A stretch of DNA of 64,000 bases from Endocalyx cinctus. Its lineage: Eukaryota > Ascomycota > Sordariomycetes > Amphisphaeriales > Apiosporaceae. Below are positions 10,664-24,179 of this stretch, piece after piece (the stretch's first letter is position 1; every line of letters starts with the position of its first letter). The position numbers and the translations under genes are program-made. Where the stretch lies: assembly GCA_001600455.1 (NCBI GenBank), contig BCKC01000004.1, forward strand, positions 1,116,001 through 1,180,000, in the 5' to 3' direction. The notes beneath the pieces are model-generated. The model was not told where the DNA came from. It worked only from the letters and a program-made list of their open reading frames with translations, and made no database searches.

Positions 10664-11933
10664 GATTGATTATGGTTTCTCGATAATCTACAAGTTGATC
10701 ACAGTTTGGTAAAACTTGGGGGAAAAAGCAAAAATAAAAAGAATAAAGCCCAATAGGATGTACGGTTGACGGTCTACGCGAAGCGCACAGAGCACATAGT
10801 TCAAGCCCCCAACGTCGGTAGCCGGAGCCGATGGGGATGAAATCTGGAGGCCTTCCATAGTAAATTAAGTACTTATTCAAATGGCTTGAAATAAAGTTTG
10901 CTAAACCAATTTTGACCGGACAACTGAGGGGGGAATACTTAGTGAAGTCCGAGTTCCACGAGTGGATGACAAACTCTCGCGCTTCGCGTTTTACGATGTG
11001 ACTTCAATCGGTAATTTGATTGAAGAATAATCTAGAACGCCGGCAGACCGGTAAACTTGTGTGCCGGGAAATTGAATTGGTCCAATCCGAATCGCTAAAC
11101 ATGATTAAAATTGATCGAGCGAGTAACGTAACTCCAAGCAGTCAGGTCATATATATCACCCGATAAAATAGATTTTACATCAAGAGTATTATACATCGTT
11201 CGTTAGCCTATTAAGGCAAACGAACATAGCAACAGTCCTAAATGAACTTCACGTCTTTAAAAGAAGATGAATACCTCAAAAACGAATCAATAATAACATC
11301 TCATCTCCTGTCTCCTCTAAGCCGATCAAGACCAACAGCTTCAATCAAACTTTGCGTTTAGCTAGCCAGCCGTGATTGCAAACCAGTGAGCTTGATAATA
11401 TTTATCAATACCGGAAACACATGAACTTAAGTCTCTTTTCCGTGAGAACGGATTCGCAGGTAAATTTGAGCTGTGCTGTAGGAAAGAATTGTCACCGCAT
11501 TTACTCCGGCCATGATTAGCCGGTCGGCGCAACTATTAGAGTTAATTTATACAGCTCTAACAGTCATACAAACCCTCCAGCACCCCCCTCCCTTATCGCG
11601 TTACTGAAAGACTTTTTCCTAGATGAGTATACTGTATTAGATGATATAATTCTTGAATCTGCCGGGGCCTAAGAGTTCCCAGTCGATGTCAATCCCAAGA
11701 CCAACTTCAATGACCTGTTTTTATTTGATCTCGTGAATTTTGACTTAGACCATCGCGTACTTTTTTTCATATTCGCTCTCATACTAGGTATAAAATAGCG
11801 TATTTTTCCATTCCCCCGATCAATTTTAACCCTCGGAATCCCGACTCGGCACGGAAGCTTGTCATTATCCAAGCAGCATCTCCGCCAACATGACGCCAAT
11901 AGTCAGTCTACCGGTGTTTGATACGGTCTACTT
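10664..11933. other. Intergenic region between two SDR genes
   Basis: Promoter region of the first SDR plus the 3' flank of the second. The 118-codon frame 10524-10880 is partly antisense in frame space to the SDR start and lacks motifs. No RNA gene or repeat was seen. Confidence 0.5.
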
Positions 11934-12899
11934 TTAGTACGGCTGAATCATGTTCGCGCGGATAACCTTCCCCACATCCTGATCTCTCTTCCCTTGAACG
12001 ACGTCTTTGATGAAATTGCCACCTTCGGAGGGATCCAAGGCACCCATCTATGCGCACTTTGATTAGACATGTCTCTCAATTCATTATCTATCGATTGGTT
12101 GAAAAACTTACCTGCTTCAATTTTTCGGCCCCGACGCTCCCTAAACCGGTGGCCAGGAAGCCCGGGGAAATAGCCCAGACCTTGACGCCGTCGTTTAGGA
12201 GTAAGCGGTGCCACTCGCGCATCAGCATGTTCAGGCCGGTCTTGGAGCTGCGGTAAGCCGTGATGGTCATTCCTATCGTCGGCTTAGGCCACCCTGCCGG
12301 GGGCGAAGAGTTGATACGGGCTCCCGCGGGCGTGTCGGTCCTCTCGGTCTCGGCGAGGCTGCTCGTGCCGCTCGTGATGAACATGAGACGCGGGTTCGCG
12401 GACTTGAACAAGAGGGGCGCCGCGAGGGTGGTTAGAACGTGAGTTCCGGAAACGTTGGTATCCCAGGAGGTGTTGAAACCCTCGCGGATGGTCATCCTTT
12501 TGGCGTGAATCTCTTGATCGAACGAGGCGCCTCCGTTGTTGATCAGAACGTCGATGCGGCCGTACTTGGTCGTGAGGAATTCAACCGCCTTCTCAAGCGA
12601 GGAGTCGGATGATAAGTCGGCTTGGATCACACTCATCACGGACGATGTCGTGGGATATTCGCTCTTGACCTCTTCTACGGCGGCTTCACCTTTCGACACG
12701 GTACGACATCCAATGATGATATCGTAGGATACATCGGTCCTGCAGAGGGCTTTGACGACCTCCAGGCCGAGACCGGTGTTTCCTAAGTTTACCGTTAGTC
12801 TGGCGCATCGACATCGACATCGTCTAAAATAAGACTATTGGAGTATATAAAGCTATACCTACCACCGGTGATAAAGATGATGGTTTTATCGGATGACAT
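11934..12899 (-). CDS. Classical short-chain dehydrogenase/reductase
   Basis: Three exons (12899-12863, 12782-12112, 12047-11934) encode 273 residues. The first exon is only 37 bases and ends inside the cofactor motif; joining restores TGGNTGLG (residues 11-18), the TGxxxGxG signature. Further SDR landmarks are LINNGGA (about 92-98, usually NNAG), FITSG with the active-site Ser near 150, and Y189-R-S-S-K193 as the catalytic pair. PGFLATGLGSVGAEKLKQ follows, as in carbonyl-reductase-like SDRs of fungi. Intron donors are GTAGGT and GTAAGT. The enzyme should reduce or oxidise a carbonyl/alcohol with NAD(P)(H) in the cytosol; the substrate is not predictable. The tiny first exon is easily lost in automatic annotation and would then remove the cofactor site. 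Confidence 0.9.
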
Positions 12900-13899
12900 T
12901 ATCTATGACGTAACCGAAATCGAAGATTTGTATGGTTTTAAGGTGAGTGAGTAGATGCAAGCGTTTCTCTCTCTCGGTCAATAGGTATATAAAGCACAAA
13001 CTATTGTATGACTAGGAATCAATCAAGGTGAATACGAATATTTAAAATGACGGGCCGTGCCTTGACTATATAAATACTACGGAAAATGATATACACCAAG
13101 CACTCAAGAAAATATTTCATAGTTAAGCCGAGTGAAGGTAAAGTCGGACTTAATTCCTCCTATCCTCCTATCTAGATGCCTGCGACATGTAAACTTGAAG
13201 AATCTGGAACCCTTTAACCCGATTCATTCCAAAATTCCACCCGAGCAAAGAGATGCTTGACATGTTAAAATCGAAAGATGAAGGAAGACCCTTAACACCG
13301 TTGATAATGGAGCCAAATGCCATCCATGGATATATCTATCGGCATCTCGATACTAACCGAATCTTAAGTCCGGAGATGTTAGAACGGGACGAAAAGGAAA
13401 AAAAAATTCAAGTCCTAGTCATTAGTGCCATTAGTATTTCGTTCACATAAATTAAAATCAGTGGAGATTTTGAATCATTCCCAGACTTCGCTTCGCTTTA
13501 AGCCTCTTATGAGGGATAGTGTAGAGAAAAAAAAACAACAAGTGATGCTATTTTTATTGTTACTCTTAAATCCGAGCCGAGAGCGATAGCGAGAGAGTAA
13601 GAGTAAGGAGTGAATGTTCACGAATCACTACTGACTGGCGGACTGATGTATGTCCGTTACCTAAACCGAGAAGAGCAAGGTGAGCATTCTAAACTAAAAC
13701 AAAGGATATTATATCCCCGTTAATGTAAACTCCGAGATCGAATAGTATACATGGACTGATGGATTTGTTATCATGTTGATTCTTGATGTTAAGTGGTCTG
13801 TAGTGTACTCTATACAGGTATATAATTGTCTCATTCCCAGCTCGAATCCAGGTTCTTTGCTGCACCATAAGTCAAAAAGATTCCATGATGTAATCAACT

Positions 13900-13920
13900 A
13901 CGGAGTACGGAGTACGGAGT
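13900..13920. repeat. ACGGAGT tandem repeat, three units
   Basis: Three perfect 7-bp units. The overlapping TACGGAGTA word recurs elsewhere in intergenic DNA of the window. Confidence 0.8.
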
Positions 13921-16384
13921 ATATGAAGTGATTATAAATTCTTTAATCCCTTCATTCTACTTTCTACTACTTGAAGTCTTCTCGACTCCGTTCGTTTTAA
14001 GACAGACTAACTTCTTATCCGAGAAGCCGTAGCTTGCTCGGACTGTAACAAATAAAAATGACGTATCTTTTAGAGTGGAGGTTGGTAATAGGTAGTTAAA
14101 AGAAACATCCATTGATTCTAGTAGAAAAGCTTAGCATTACGCACAGTCTTTCTGACAACCTAATTAACACGAGTTAGAGTATATAGTCAGGTTAATGTAG
14201 ATATCTATATAATCCGGGGTTCGCCTCCTTACTTCGCTGAAGAGGGCAAATGCTGGGACTCGGCGTATTTGTTGTTCGAGGTCTCTCAATTACTTTTACC
14301 TACCTATCTACCTACCTCTCACTGTCTACTATGCCCACGAACATCTTGTTCTCCGGGGTAACTCGGCATGGTCATCTCACCTTGATGAAGAGCGCGAAAA
14401 ATAGGATTTCATTCGATACGCGTCAATAATTTCAGCCCATGTTCGAAGCCCGTGTTAAAAATAGCGCAAGTCACAATCCTGCTGCGAGATATTGAACGCT
14501 CGAGCGTCTAGCTGATTGATCACATTTTCTGACATGGTGGCAGCCGGGCGGATGCTCCAAGATCAACGCGTGGCTACGTAAGCTCGTGTTTTGTCTCGTC
14601 TCATCTAAGCACTTCATCTCTCCTCAGCCTGCTATCTCGTCTACTGTGTAAGCACTGCCAACGATCACCTACATTTAGTTTCGCCTGTCTCGCTCGCAGA
14701 CCTTAGCATGTCTCAGCTCAGATACACCAGAATCGTCACACAACATATTGAACGCTTTGTATACATGCACATAGTAATACATATCTGCGTAAGACGTGAT
14801 TGTGTGGTTCAATGAAAGAGTTCGTATGGGGTGACTACGTGCGATTATCAAAAAATTCCCGTTGCATCACATCTGAGCAGTATCACTCCCGTGTACGTCA
14901 ATCAATGGCTTGTGCTAGTTTGTAAGTAACGTAGTTTGAGTCGACCCGCGGTCTATAAGTCAAGTATAGATGACTTAACGAGTCGACTTCCTGTTCTAGT
15001 AAAAGAGTCTCTCAAAATATGCATTCAAAGTTCAAGCCAACGCAAAGTAAACACTCGTTAGCTGGCCAACCATGGAGTGTGGACGGGCAAGTACTAAAAG
15101 AAAAGTTCGTTATATGGGTATAGGCGATAACGTGAAGGCTAGCTGTCCATTTCATCCATCGAGGTTACATAGTGAAAATTGATGTTTACGGTAGAAAGAA
15201 AAGAGATCATGGGAGTGTAGCCGGTTCTGAAGTTGCGGCTCATTTTTCTCTCTTTTATCTGTGAACTTCTCATCTTTCGCTTGGGTAAACGGGTGTATAT
15301 GAACGAGAGGAACATGCGCTAGTTTAGAATTCAAAGGGGAGTCACAGACGTATACCTGCTGTGCGGCCCCGTCATCGTCATACTACATGTATATATATGT
15401 ACGCAATTACCTATTATGGATAAGTCCGCTGATGGGAAAATGCAGTTCCGCTTGCTGAGCTGAATAAGTAACGCTATATTGGGTGGAGTGGAGTTTTTTT
15501 TTTTTTTTTTTTTTTCCGTATTTTCCTAAGCTCAAGGAAACGGACGTCTTTGGCAGCGGCCCGCCGGGAAAGTAATGAGCTATCTGGAAGGACAAGGAGT
15601 ATCCGTGATCAACCCGGAACGGCGCGTATCGCTGAACTGTTTTCTGCAATGTGCTGAGTTATGGAGGGGATGAAATTATATTTTGAGTTTCGTGGGTAAA
15701 AAAATGTTATGTGATAGAGAAAACAAGAGAAAGAGGAAGAGAGAACGAGACGGGGAGACCAAGTGGAAAAAAAAAAAAAAAAAAAAAAGCCGATGTTCGT
15801 TTAGTCGGCGCAAGGGGCGGGAAAGAAGGTGACAATTGCTGAAACTCTTTTCTTTCTTTCTTTTTTTCTTCTTCTTCAATGGATAAAAAAAAGTCTAGAT
15901 CTACGCTGCGACGCATTTTCCCGCGCCGTAGCTACCCGGTGTCAGTTTTGGTTGCCATGAAGATTGCGATGGCGTTGTATCTGTCCTGTCTTGTTTATCT
16001 AGGTACGGGAAAAGGAATCCATCTATGTGCGGATCTATGCATGTACCGTACCGTACAGTGATAGAAAAGCAATGATCGTCTATAAAAGGGTAATCATAAT
16101 TCACAATGGTCAAAATGGGTACGGCTGTAGTCAGGTCATACGTTTTAATGGGCTTAGCGTGCGAATGAGGTGCAGGGTTGGTAGAGATTTGAAGAAGACA
16201 GTATACTAAGGGCAAATTTCCGATGTTGCAATGTGGAAATTGTATGTTGCAATCTTCGGGCCCGTTGTCCTTGGGAAAATCTAGATGAAGATCGCCCACC
16301 ACGTCCGCTCTCCGCTCTCGCGCTGACGTTACCATGTAATGCCATACTCGATTGGAATATTGGAAGAAATATTACAGACTTGTA

Positions 16385-16385
16385 N
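16385..16385. other. Ambiguous base (N)
   Basis: A single N precedes an A run and a G-rich run (AAAAAAGGGGGGGAGGGG), a context where sequencing or assembly often fails. Confidence 0.95.
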
Positions 16386-18782
16386 AAAAAAGGGGGGGAG
16401 GGGAGGGGGGGTGAAATAGTTATTCAATTTCATGGTAATGGGTGAAGATCTGTTTGAGTCAGTTAATTGGGGCTAAAATTTGACGAAAGAAAGCAGAGGC
16501 ATTGAAAAATGATCTTCGCCTATCCCTTCTATATCTATCCTGGAAAATTAAGTGTTATTAACGTAAACCACGAAGTACATAGTATAAGAAAGAGAATGGA
16601 GAAATCTGATAAGAGAAATTGAGATTCAAGGCTGATCTTTTTCGTTTGAGGCGCATGATTCGCAATTGGTGGGCTCAGCCATTATTTTTCGCTCCTTTCC
16701 ACGTAAGGCAGTCGAAAGCCGTCGACCAGACAGGAAGCGGATAAGGTTGATGGCGTCAAAGCTCCCGGTTAGCCTGCGACCGGTTGGCTTCAACATACTA
16801 CTAGTTGAAACAGCTTACACGTATTTCGTCGTTCGGGGTATCTATACGCGTATGCATATATTTATACTACTCTAGTGTTAAGAGTCTGGCTGATTCGAAA
16901 TTTTGCTTAAAAATATTTGATGAGAGAGATAGAAAAGGGAAATTTGGATTGTTGGCTTCGCAAGGAGGATATCCGAGTAGGTACGCAAATAGTACATGGC
17001 TGGTTGCAGGCTGAATCGGGACCCAAATTCACTTGTACTTGGCGATGAAAAATGGTCCTCTCAAATATTGTCACCACTTTTCTTTATTGTCCCCCCCCTA
17101 CTTGAATATCATATTATCCTGACATGTGGTGTAATATTATGATCTCTCTTGATCAGGTCGAGTGACTGCAAGTACGGCAAGCTACATGGTGATACGTTTC
17201 AATCATGATGACGCTGTATTGGCCGGAAGTTTGTTATAGGTGAAACTTAGCGGATATGGATTGACTTGACATGAGATTACTCCGTGCATGCCGCGTAATT
17301 AATGGACGATTATTCAAAGTGGAGGGAGGGATGTCAAACGGCTTTAATTATTATGAACTGTGAAATAGCATGCTGAGGTCATTACGATTAGTGTAGGTAC
17401 CTAGGTATGTAACCCCCTCGGGCTAACCTGCTGGGGTAATTTCTAGTATACACGATAACAGTAGGCACTTATCTTTATAACAGGTACCTAAGTCCAATAG
17501 TATCACAAAGATACCTATTCTCTACTATGTATATGAAAATTGTATAGAAAATTGCAAGTTATAATTCTATCTATCTCTGTTTCTCTCTGCCTCTATAAAT
17601 ATTAAACTTAGTGTCACATCATGCTATCTACTCTGGTCCGTACGTGCCTGAGCTGGGCGGGCCGTTAGGCTGGCCATCCCAAGCAAGTTTATATATATAT
17701 CCATACTACATACCTAGGTATATTTTCCAAGGTTCGTATAGTGAACGCATATAAGATATTTATATATGCAGTATATACGAAGTAAGTAAGTACGAGTACC
17801 ACGTAGCGATAACAGTCTAACTTATAAAGGAACTATCGCAAAGGTACGTAAATACTTACATAGTAGGCGTCAGTTAAACACTATCTCACTAATTTGTAGT
17901 GGACATTACGATTGCTACACTACCTGACTACCTGCATTACCTGCACTACCGTTAATTGGCGTACTGTAGGTTTCAGGGATACCTTTTTCATGATGTCCTG
18001 TCATTATCATATTGGGTTAGATTATTTCGTAATTTTACCTCATTTTTATTTTATTTTTATTATTACCCTGTCTACCTATATTTTTTTTTTCTTCTTTACT
18101 ACGTAGACAACTCTTCCACATTCCAATATTTTAATTAACCTATGTTGCTGTTTTATGTCGCCAAGAAACTAAGCTAAAGGGGAGAACCTGTGCATTATAC
18201 CTACCAAGGAACTGGGCTCATTAGATTTACTGGGTAGGTTGATCTGTGATGGATCGCCAATACTCCTTGCAACCAATTACTACGTAACTTTGCTATGTGG
18301 GAAGTACGCAGTATATTTGTCTTTCATCTACACGTAGAAGTAACCCTTGTTTTAATAACGACGAGTAATTCCTTCTTGTCTCTATAAGAATTTTTTTTTT
18401 TTAAATAATCCTTTATCTTCTGACCTTCTCCCCTTTTCTGTCTCTTGTCTCTTTTTTTTTATTTATTTACCTCCTCTAAATTCTATCTTTAAGTTCAGAC
18501 TTAAATCATCAGTTCGTGTCTTCTTAACACAAGTAAACGTTCACACTCCTTTCGTTTAGCTGTAAACGTAGTAATACACCCTTCCCTTCTATCAAAATAA
18601 ATTTCGTCACTCGCTGTTTCTGTGCATCCCAACCAGATTCATAAGATTTCGCCAAATCTTTTACTACATATTTACCAACACCGGCCCCTGTTACTTCTGC
18701 GGAATCTACCAACCTAAAAAAAAAAAAAAAGAAGCAATCGCAATCGCAAATTCCCATTCAAGAAGAAGCTCGGTTACAGAGA

Positions 18783-18790
18783 TATAAAAG
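18783..18790 (+). promoter_or_regulatory. TATA-box candidate for the sulfotransferase-like gene
   Basis: TATAAAAG lies 68 bases before the ATG at 18858, in a short A/C-rich leader. Confidence 0.45.
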
Positions 18791-18857
18791 ACCACCCGAC
18801 AGAAAAATTCAAAGAACCTAATTCATTCAAATCATTTCCCATCCAAATATAGACACA

Positions 18858-19809
18858 ATGGCAACTACAAGATACGCCGACAACTACACGCGCAAGCCGG
18901 TGACAGACTTCTTCACCCCGGGAGATACCGATATCGATCGACGACAATGTACGCGAACGGTTCCCATGAAAGTCTTGCTTTTGGCCCCAGGACGCACTGG
19001 CACAGCATGTATGACCATACCCTACTAGTATTTCCCTTACCTCGTTTATCAAGTATGGTCAAATAGGAAGATTGGTGAGCTAATATAAATTATTTTCAGC
19101 TATGAGAGCGGCGATGAAACAGCTTGGATACCTCGATACCTACCACATGATGAACGCCTCGATCGAGAACCCGCCTGATGCGTTGATGTGGATGGACGCG
19201 CTTCGAGCCAAATACGACGGCGTCGGGGAATTCACGCGCAAGGATTGGGACAAGCTACTAGGTAACGCGCAAGCGGTTTGCGACTGGCCCGCCTGCGCTT
19301 TCGCCAAGGAACTTATTGAAGCGTACCCGGAGGCTAAGGTAGTTTTGACCAACCGGGACGTGGACTCGTGGCACGCCTCGACCATGAAGACGGTATACTG
19401 GCGAGCCACGGATCCGGAACTGCGTGCCCTTTCCAACTTCTCCTGGGCCGCCCGCATGTACTACCCCATGCTCAAGAAGTTCTTCGATACATTCTTCGAG
19501 GGAGACTTCCCCAACCGCGGCAAGGCCGTCTACACCCGTCACTTTGAGGAAATCCGCAAGATGGTCCCCGCGGACAACTTACTCGAGTTTCGCGTCCAGG
19601 ATGGCTGGGACCCTCTATGCAAGTTTTTGGGAGAAGAAATACCTAAAAACTCCTTCCCCAACGTGAACGACAACTCCGACTTCGTCTCCCGTTCCAGACG
19701 GCGCAACCGTATGCAGATGCTAAACGTGCTTGCGCATTGGCTCGAAATCGTCGCCCTTATCGGCATGTTCATCTACCTCATCTTCTACGTCCAGATGCGC
19801 CTGTTCTAA
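18858..19809 (+). CDS. Sulfotransferase-like P-loop protein with C-terminal membrane anchor
   Basis: Two exons (18858-19008, 19100-19809) give 286 residues. The intron interrupts the phosphosulfate-binding loop; splicing yields LLLAPGRTGTAS (residues 40-51), equivalent to the 5'-PSB loop LPRTGTTS of sulfotransferases. VLTNRDVDSWH (132-142) corresponds to the 3'-phosphate-binding segment. WMDALRAKYDGVGEF and CDWPACAFAKELIEAYPEAK are characteristic of a large fungal family (Sulfotransfer_4 type) often mislabelled as NAD-dependent epimerase. The last 24 residues form one hydrophobic helix with few flanking residues, so the protein is probably tail-anchored with its catalytic domain in the cytosol. 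Real sulfotransferase activity of this fungal family is poorly established, so the reaction is an inference from the fold. It stands alone between two 5-6 kb gene-free tracts. Confidence 0.9.
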
Positions 19810-22800
19810 GCATTTCCAAACACTTAATATGATATTACCCTTCTTACTACATACGTACATAACCATACAACCACAATAAAATGGGGGCCGGATTGATGAC
19901 GCAACCAAATATCGAGGAATAGACGGGGAGGGGGACAATAAGCTACGGAATAATAAATATTTCGTTTTCCTTATGTTTTATAGGCATTGGGTGGCGTTTT
20001 TAAGGGGGTTTCATGGGGATTCTAGCTAGAATCTACTTTGGGTATTTGTTTATTTAAACATGTCTATAATTATTTATTTTCTTCCCTAGTAAAACGCTGT
20101 CGCAAAACGTGAATGAAGTTTTCTACCACTTCGAAATTATTTTGGGTCGGCGGTTTCGACCAAAAGGACCAATCACGCCAAATTAAATCATTCGTGACGT
20201 GACGACATTATGCGTTGAACCCGCCCTTGGCCTCCTTTTTTTTTTTCCCTCCACTCTTCGGTATAAGAACAGGTGGTGTATAATACACCCTCTTCTGCTT
20301 TGACGAAACTTTAGCGTCGTGTGGCTGAATATCCAGATAAAAAAGAAAATCTATGCAAGGAAGGGAAGGATGTGAGCATGTCGTTTCAGAGAAATGAATG
20401 AATTCCAGGTAAAAAGTATCAATTGGTGCGTAATCTCATTATACTATTAGTATATACACCTATAATAATCTACTATCTGACTATGTACACCTCTGAACTG
20501 CCGATCTTCTACTGTGTAAGAAAACCTTGCAACATCACTTCAAGAAATTGCAACACAGGGAGACTGTACTAAAAAGGAAATAATTAGGTATGAGTCGTTA
20601 TTTATTACCTAGTACCCCGTGGACTGCACTCCGTATATCATACATACATACCACCCTCATATCCTGTTTATGAACCCAGCATATGCTGGATATGGATCTT
20701 TAAGTGGTTTTCTGTCCTTTCCACCGTAGCTTTTGTGACTGGCCTATTAAACGAAGACCTGACGGATCAGCAGTATACTATTCCCTTAACCTAGCATATA
20801 ACCTATCGAGCCCGAATAATATCCTATCTACCCCCGTGAGGTAATCGGCCGATTCCTGACAATTCTTCCCATGTTAGGTAGGTAATTGAATAAAAAATAT
20901 ATAATTAAAATCAGCGAGGGGGAGATGGATCTCATATTGTTAACCCCACTCTCGCTTCTGGATCTCTTGTTGGACAGCCTTCCTCATAGTCCATAGAGAG
21001 CGGGATGGCTTTTTCGAGGCTGATTCGTCTAAGGAATTTTCGAAGCACGAAGCTTCTCCAATATTAATATTAGTGCATAACTGTAGGACCTAGCCCTGGA
21101 GCCTACTAGGTTACGTATATGATTTGTGGAATGGATTATATACAATGTTTTATGAGTCCTACTACGGTATGTTTTTGTTTTCTTTCTAGCACATTTCGAA
21201 TTATGGGGTTGAAGAAGAAGAAAGAATTAGAGTTAGTCAAACCCGGTACGTAGTATAGATATAGCGTACATAGTCTAGAAATTAGGAGACCAATGAGTTA
21301 AGAGTTACCATGGTATCTTCGCTATCTCAGGAATACCCACACGTGAGTTATTACCTCGCCTTCTCCGCTAGACCTATCATCGTCGGAGGAAACATTGCCG
21401 TCGAGAGTGACGAGAATATATACTATGATCTTCGGTTGAGGTTGTTTCAACCTTCATCTAAGACCTAGCTCCCACCGCGGCCTATTCGATACCAGATAGA
21501 GAGTAAGAAGATGAAAGTATCGCAACTCGGAATTTGTCCAGTTTTCGGTTGATTGAATTCGGTTTCCTGACAGGCCTCTCACCCACTCATTACCCAATGA
21601 ATAATCTCGGGGAATGGGAAAGAGACATATTCTTGCCAAGCCCGTCGGGGGTGCCCGTCGCTTCCATTTACGACGATGAGTTTATTACTTGTGGAATTAC
21701 CGGACAAAAAGCTTTTTCATCTTCTTTTGATCACAGGAAGCTTGACTCGTTCGAGAAATAACCATGGGTTGTTCAACCAGGGCACATGCAGATGCGAAAA
21801 GTGGCTAATAGGGAAATGCCAACCTAAGGTTACTCCGCAGGAAGAGTTTGCGAATTTAGCGCTTCCATGGGTTGAGAACTTTAATTTTCCTTATCGAGGA
21901 GGACATATCCATCTTGTCAAATGGAAAGGAAATGTTGTCATTTTTTGGTGTCCTTTCTATTATGCTACCTATACGTAAGTAGTTACCCAACTATTATTTT
22001 AATACCCAGTAAAAACAAGTTGATCAATTACGATTCACAGTAGGACAATCCAAGGCGGCCGAAGCCCGGTAAATATTAGGGGGGAAAAATAGATTTTATC
22101 GTATGCACCTCAAACCGTTTTACCTCCGAATAATCAGATGCAGTTAATACAACTAAACTTGGATTCCATTTTGTTCATCAGCGATGGCCCTTGAATAGGT
22201 CAGTCTCCACCCCGTTCCACGAGAGGGCCCCCCCTCTCTCTCATCAGCCAAAAGAGTAGCGTACGTCAGCGTTATTCAGATTTACAAATATGACCACAAG
22301 TGAATTCTGTAACATGACTTTCATTGGATAAGATGGGTTATTTTCGGTTGTCGGCGTACCGGCGCATGATAAAACGACACAGCCCGACACCCGGTATTAC
22401 GATGTTACGTACTTAGGCAGTGTACGTACCTAGTACATATGTATATACTAATAGTTTGTGCACTAATTGCGTGTTGGATGGGTCATTTACAAGTACAAAA
22501 AGCCTTGGCACGCCCAACTCGTGGCTGGATGTTTTCTCTCACCTTTGAGTGTCGTGATAGGATCAACGAGTCGAAAGTCGGAGGGGCGAATATCTTGGCA
22601 TTCATACTAACACGATGATGATGACGACCACGGGATGATGGATGTCTCTCTTATTTCTTTTGATTGAATTGATTTATTATTTATTATTTATTTATTTTTA
22701 TGAGGCTCACCGAGACTTGGGCGTGATAAGCGGTTAAGTCGGCACGATTCATCTATACCACGCTCCCGTAAACAAAGGAGGAGCGGGATGCGATGCGACT

Positions 22801-23081
22801 TGTAGCTATATCGGCCATAGTTATGATTTTCTCAGAAATATGGTAACATGACGTTAACAATTTACAACATACCCGACTTGACATACATTTAGTACATATT
22901 AATTTAATGAATTGTCAGAAATGTCAGAGATGAGTAGTGAAACGCAGTAAATTCCTAAGTTTAGAGACGTTGCATACTAAGCACCAAAACATAGTATGGC
23001 TCTGAAATGACTACTCTGTACATAGTACGTATACGTATACCTACTTTATAAATTCATTATTTATACGTACATACCTACCTA

Positions 23082-23082
23082 N
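23082..23082. other. Ambiguous base (N) inside a palindrome
   Basis: The N sits at the centre of TACCTACCT-A-N-GTAGGTAGGTA, where a hairpin could hinder sequencing. Confidence 0.95.
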
Positions 23083-23544
23083 GTAGGTAGGTAGCTATAT
23101 GTACACACAGACGCATTACTTGGATTACCGGAACTACCGTAGAAAAAGTTATCGCAAGATACTACACGCTACTGTAGGTACGCTATAACTAACGGTTTGA
23201 CAGTTTGATGTTTATTTCTATCTTTAAAAATAGGGAGACGGGAACTACGTACGCTGTCGATGCTAGACTGGCTGACTGGCAGTGTACATCCAATCCAGGA
23301 CTCCTAAGTACAGTATGGCGCAAATGTACACGCGTCTCCCAGTTTGATGGGCTAGCCCCCATCTAAACCCTTCCGAAGTAGGCATAGTGTACGATGCAGG
23401 ATCGGGGATTATTCAATGGTTGGCTCTGCTGAAGCTTTTGAGAATGCACTGAGTGCGTATATATGTATATACTAGGTACGCTACGTACTATTCAGGAGTA
23501 TCAGGTTGATTTCTATTGGTTATCGTCTTCCCATGCTCTACAGG

Positions 23545-23597
23545 TAAAATATATCTAAAATATACTTAAAATATACCTAAAAATATATTTAAAATAC
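23545..23597. repeat. Degenerate tandem repeat, 11-bp period
   Basis: Five successive units related to TAAAATATACC, with substitutions and one single-base length change. Confidence 0.7.
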
Positions 23598-24061
23598 AGC
23601 TCACGCCCCCTTTGACGGGTATAAAATATAAAACGCGACTGTGGTGAGAAAGTGTTTGGTACTACGCGTAGAGGGATACTTGTATATATGCGGTAGACCT
23701 AAATATGTAATCGCAGTATGTACAGTATAGTATATGAAGCAGCTTACATCTTATCGATCCAGCATACTCCAGGATATGCAAATATGTCGGGCATATATTG
23801 CGCGTACTATGATGGGGACGACAAAGTAAGAAATTAAATTTTTACTTTTTTTTTCACCTATAGCGGTAGTAATTTACTGATTACAGGGGAACGTAGTTAA
23901 TGAATAAGCTGTTAACATAACGCCAAGACAATGCCAAGAACGCTTTAACGATTTGTAGCGATTCAAATATACCGATTTAAATATTCTGAAGCTACTAAAG
24001 AGATAGGGGATGAAATTGAAATACAGTGTTCTACTGTACTGTTTATGCTTTATTAGATCAT

Positions 24062-24085
24062 TGGATTACTGGATTACTGGATTAC
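24062..24085. repeat. TGGATTAC x3 tandem repeat
   Basis: Three perfect 8-bp units in tandem. Confidence 0.85.
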
Positions 24086-24137
24086 ACCCCGTGGATGTAC
24101 CTGTCTTACTTGTTAACCGCCTATAGAAACGATATCG

Positions 24138-24141
<4 letters not shown>

Positions 24142-24173
<32 letters not shown>

Positions 24174-24179
24174 TTATTT
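24142..24179. repeat. TTTTTA microsatellite
   Basis: Runs of T separated by single A, at about 5-6 bp period, upstream of the MFS gene. Confidence 0.8.

Larger units (their letters stand above)
12900..18857. other. Long AT-rich intergenic tract (about 6 kb)
   Basis: No supported gene. Contents include a triple ACGGAGT repeat (13900-13920), T and A homopolymers (15494-15515 and about 15767-15788), purine/pyrimidine-biased DNA near 15700-15880, TACCTAGGTA palindromes at 17398-17407 and 17711-17720, and one N at 16385. A 144-codon minus frame (15901-16335) is the longest, but it has no domain, signal peptide or gene-like context. Confidence 0.5.

Noticed and set aside
15901..16335. 144-codon minus frame in the 13-18.8 kb tract
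   Set aside because: No family motif, signal peptide or helix pattern; composition does not look coding.
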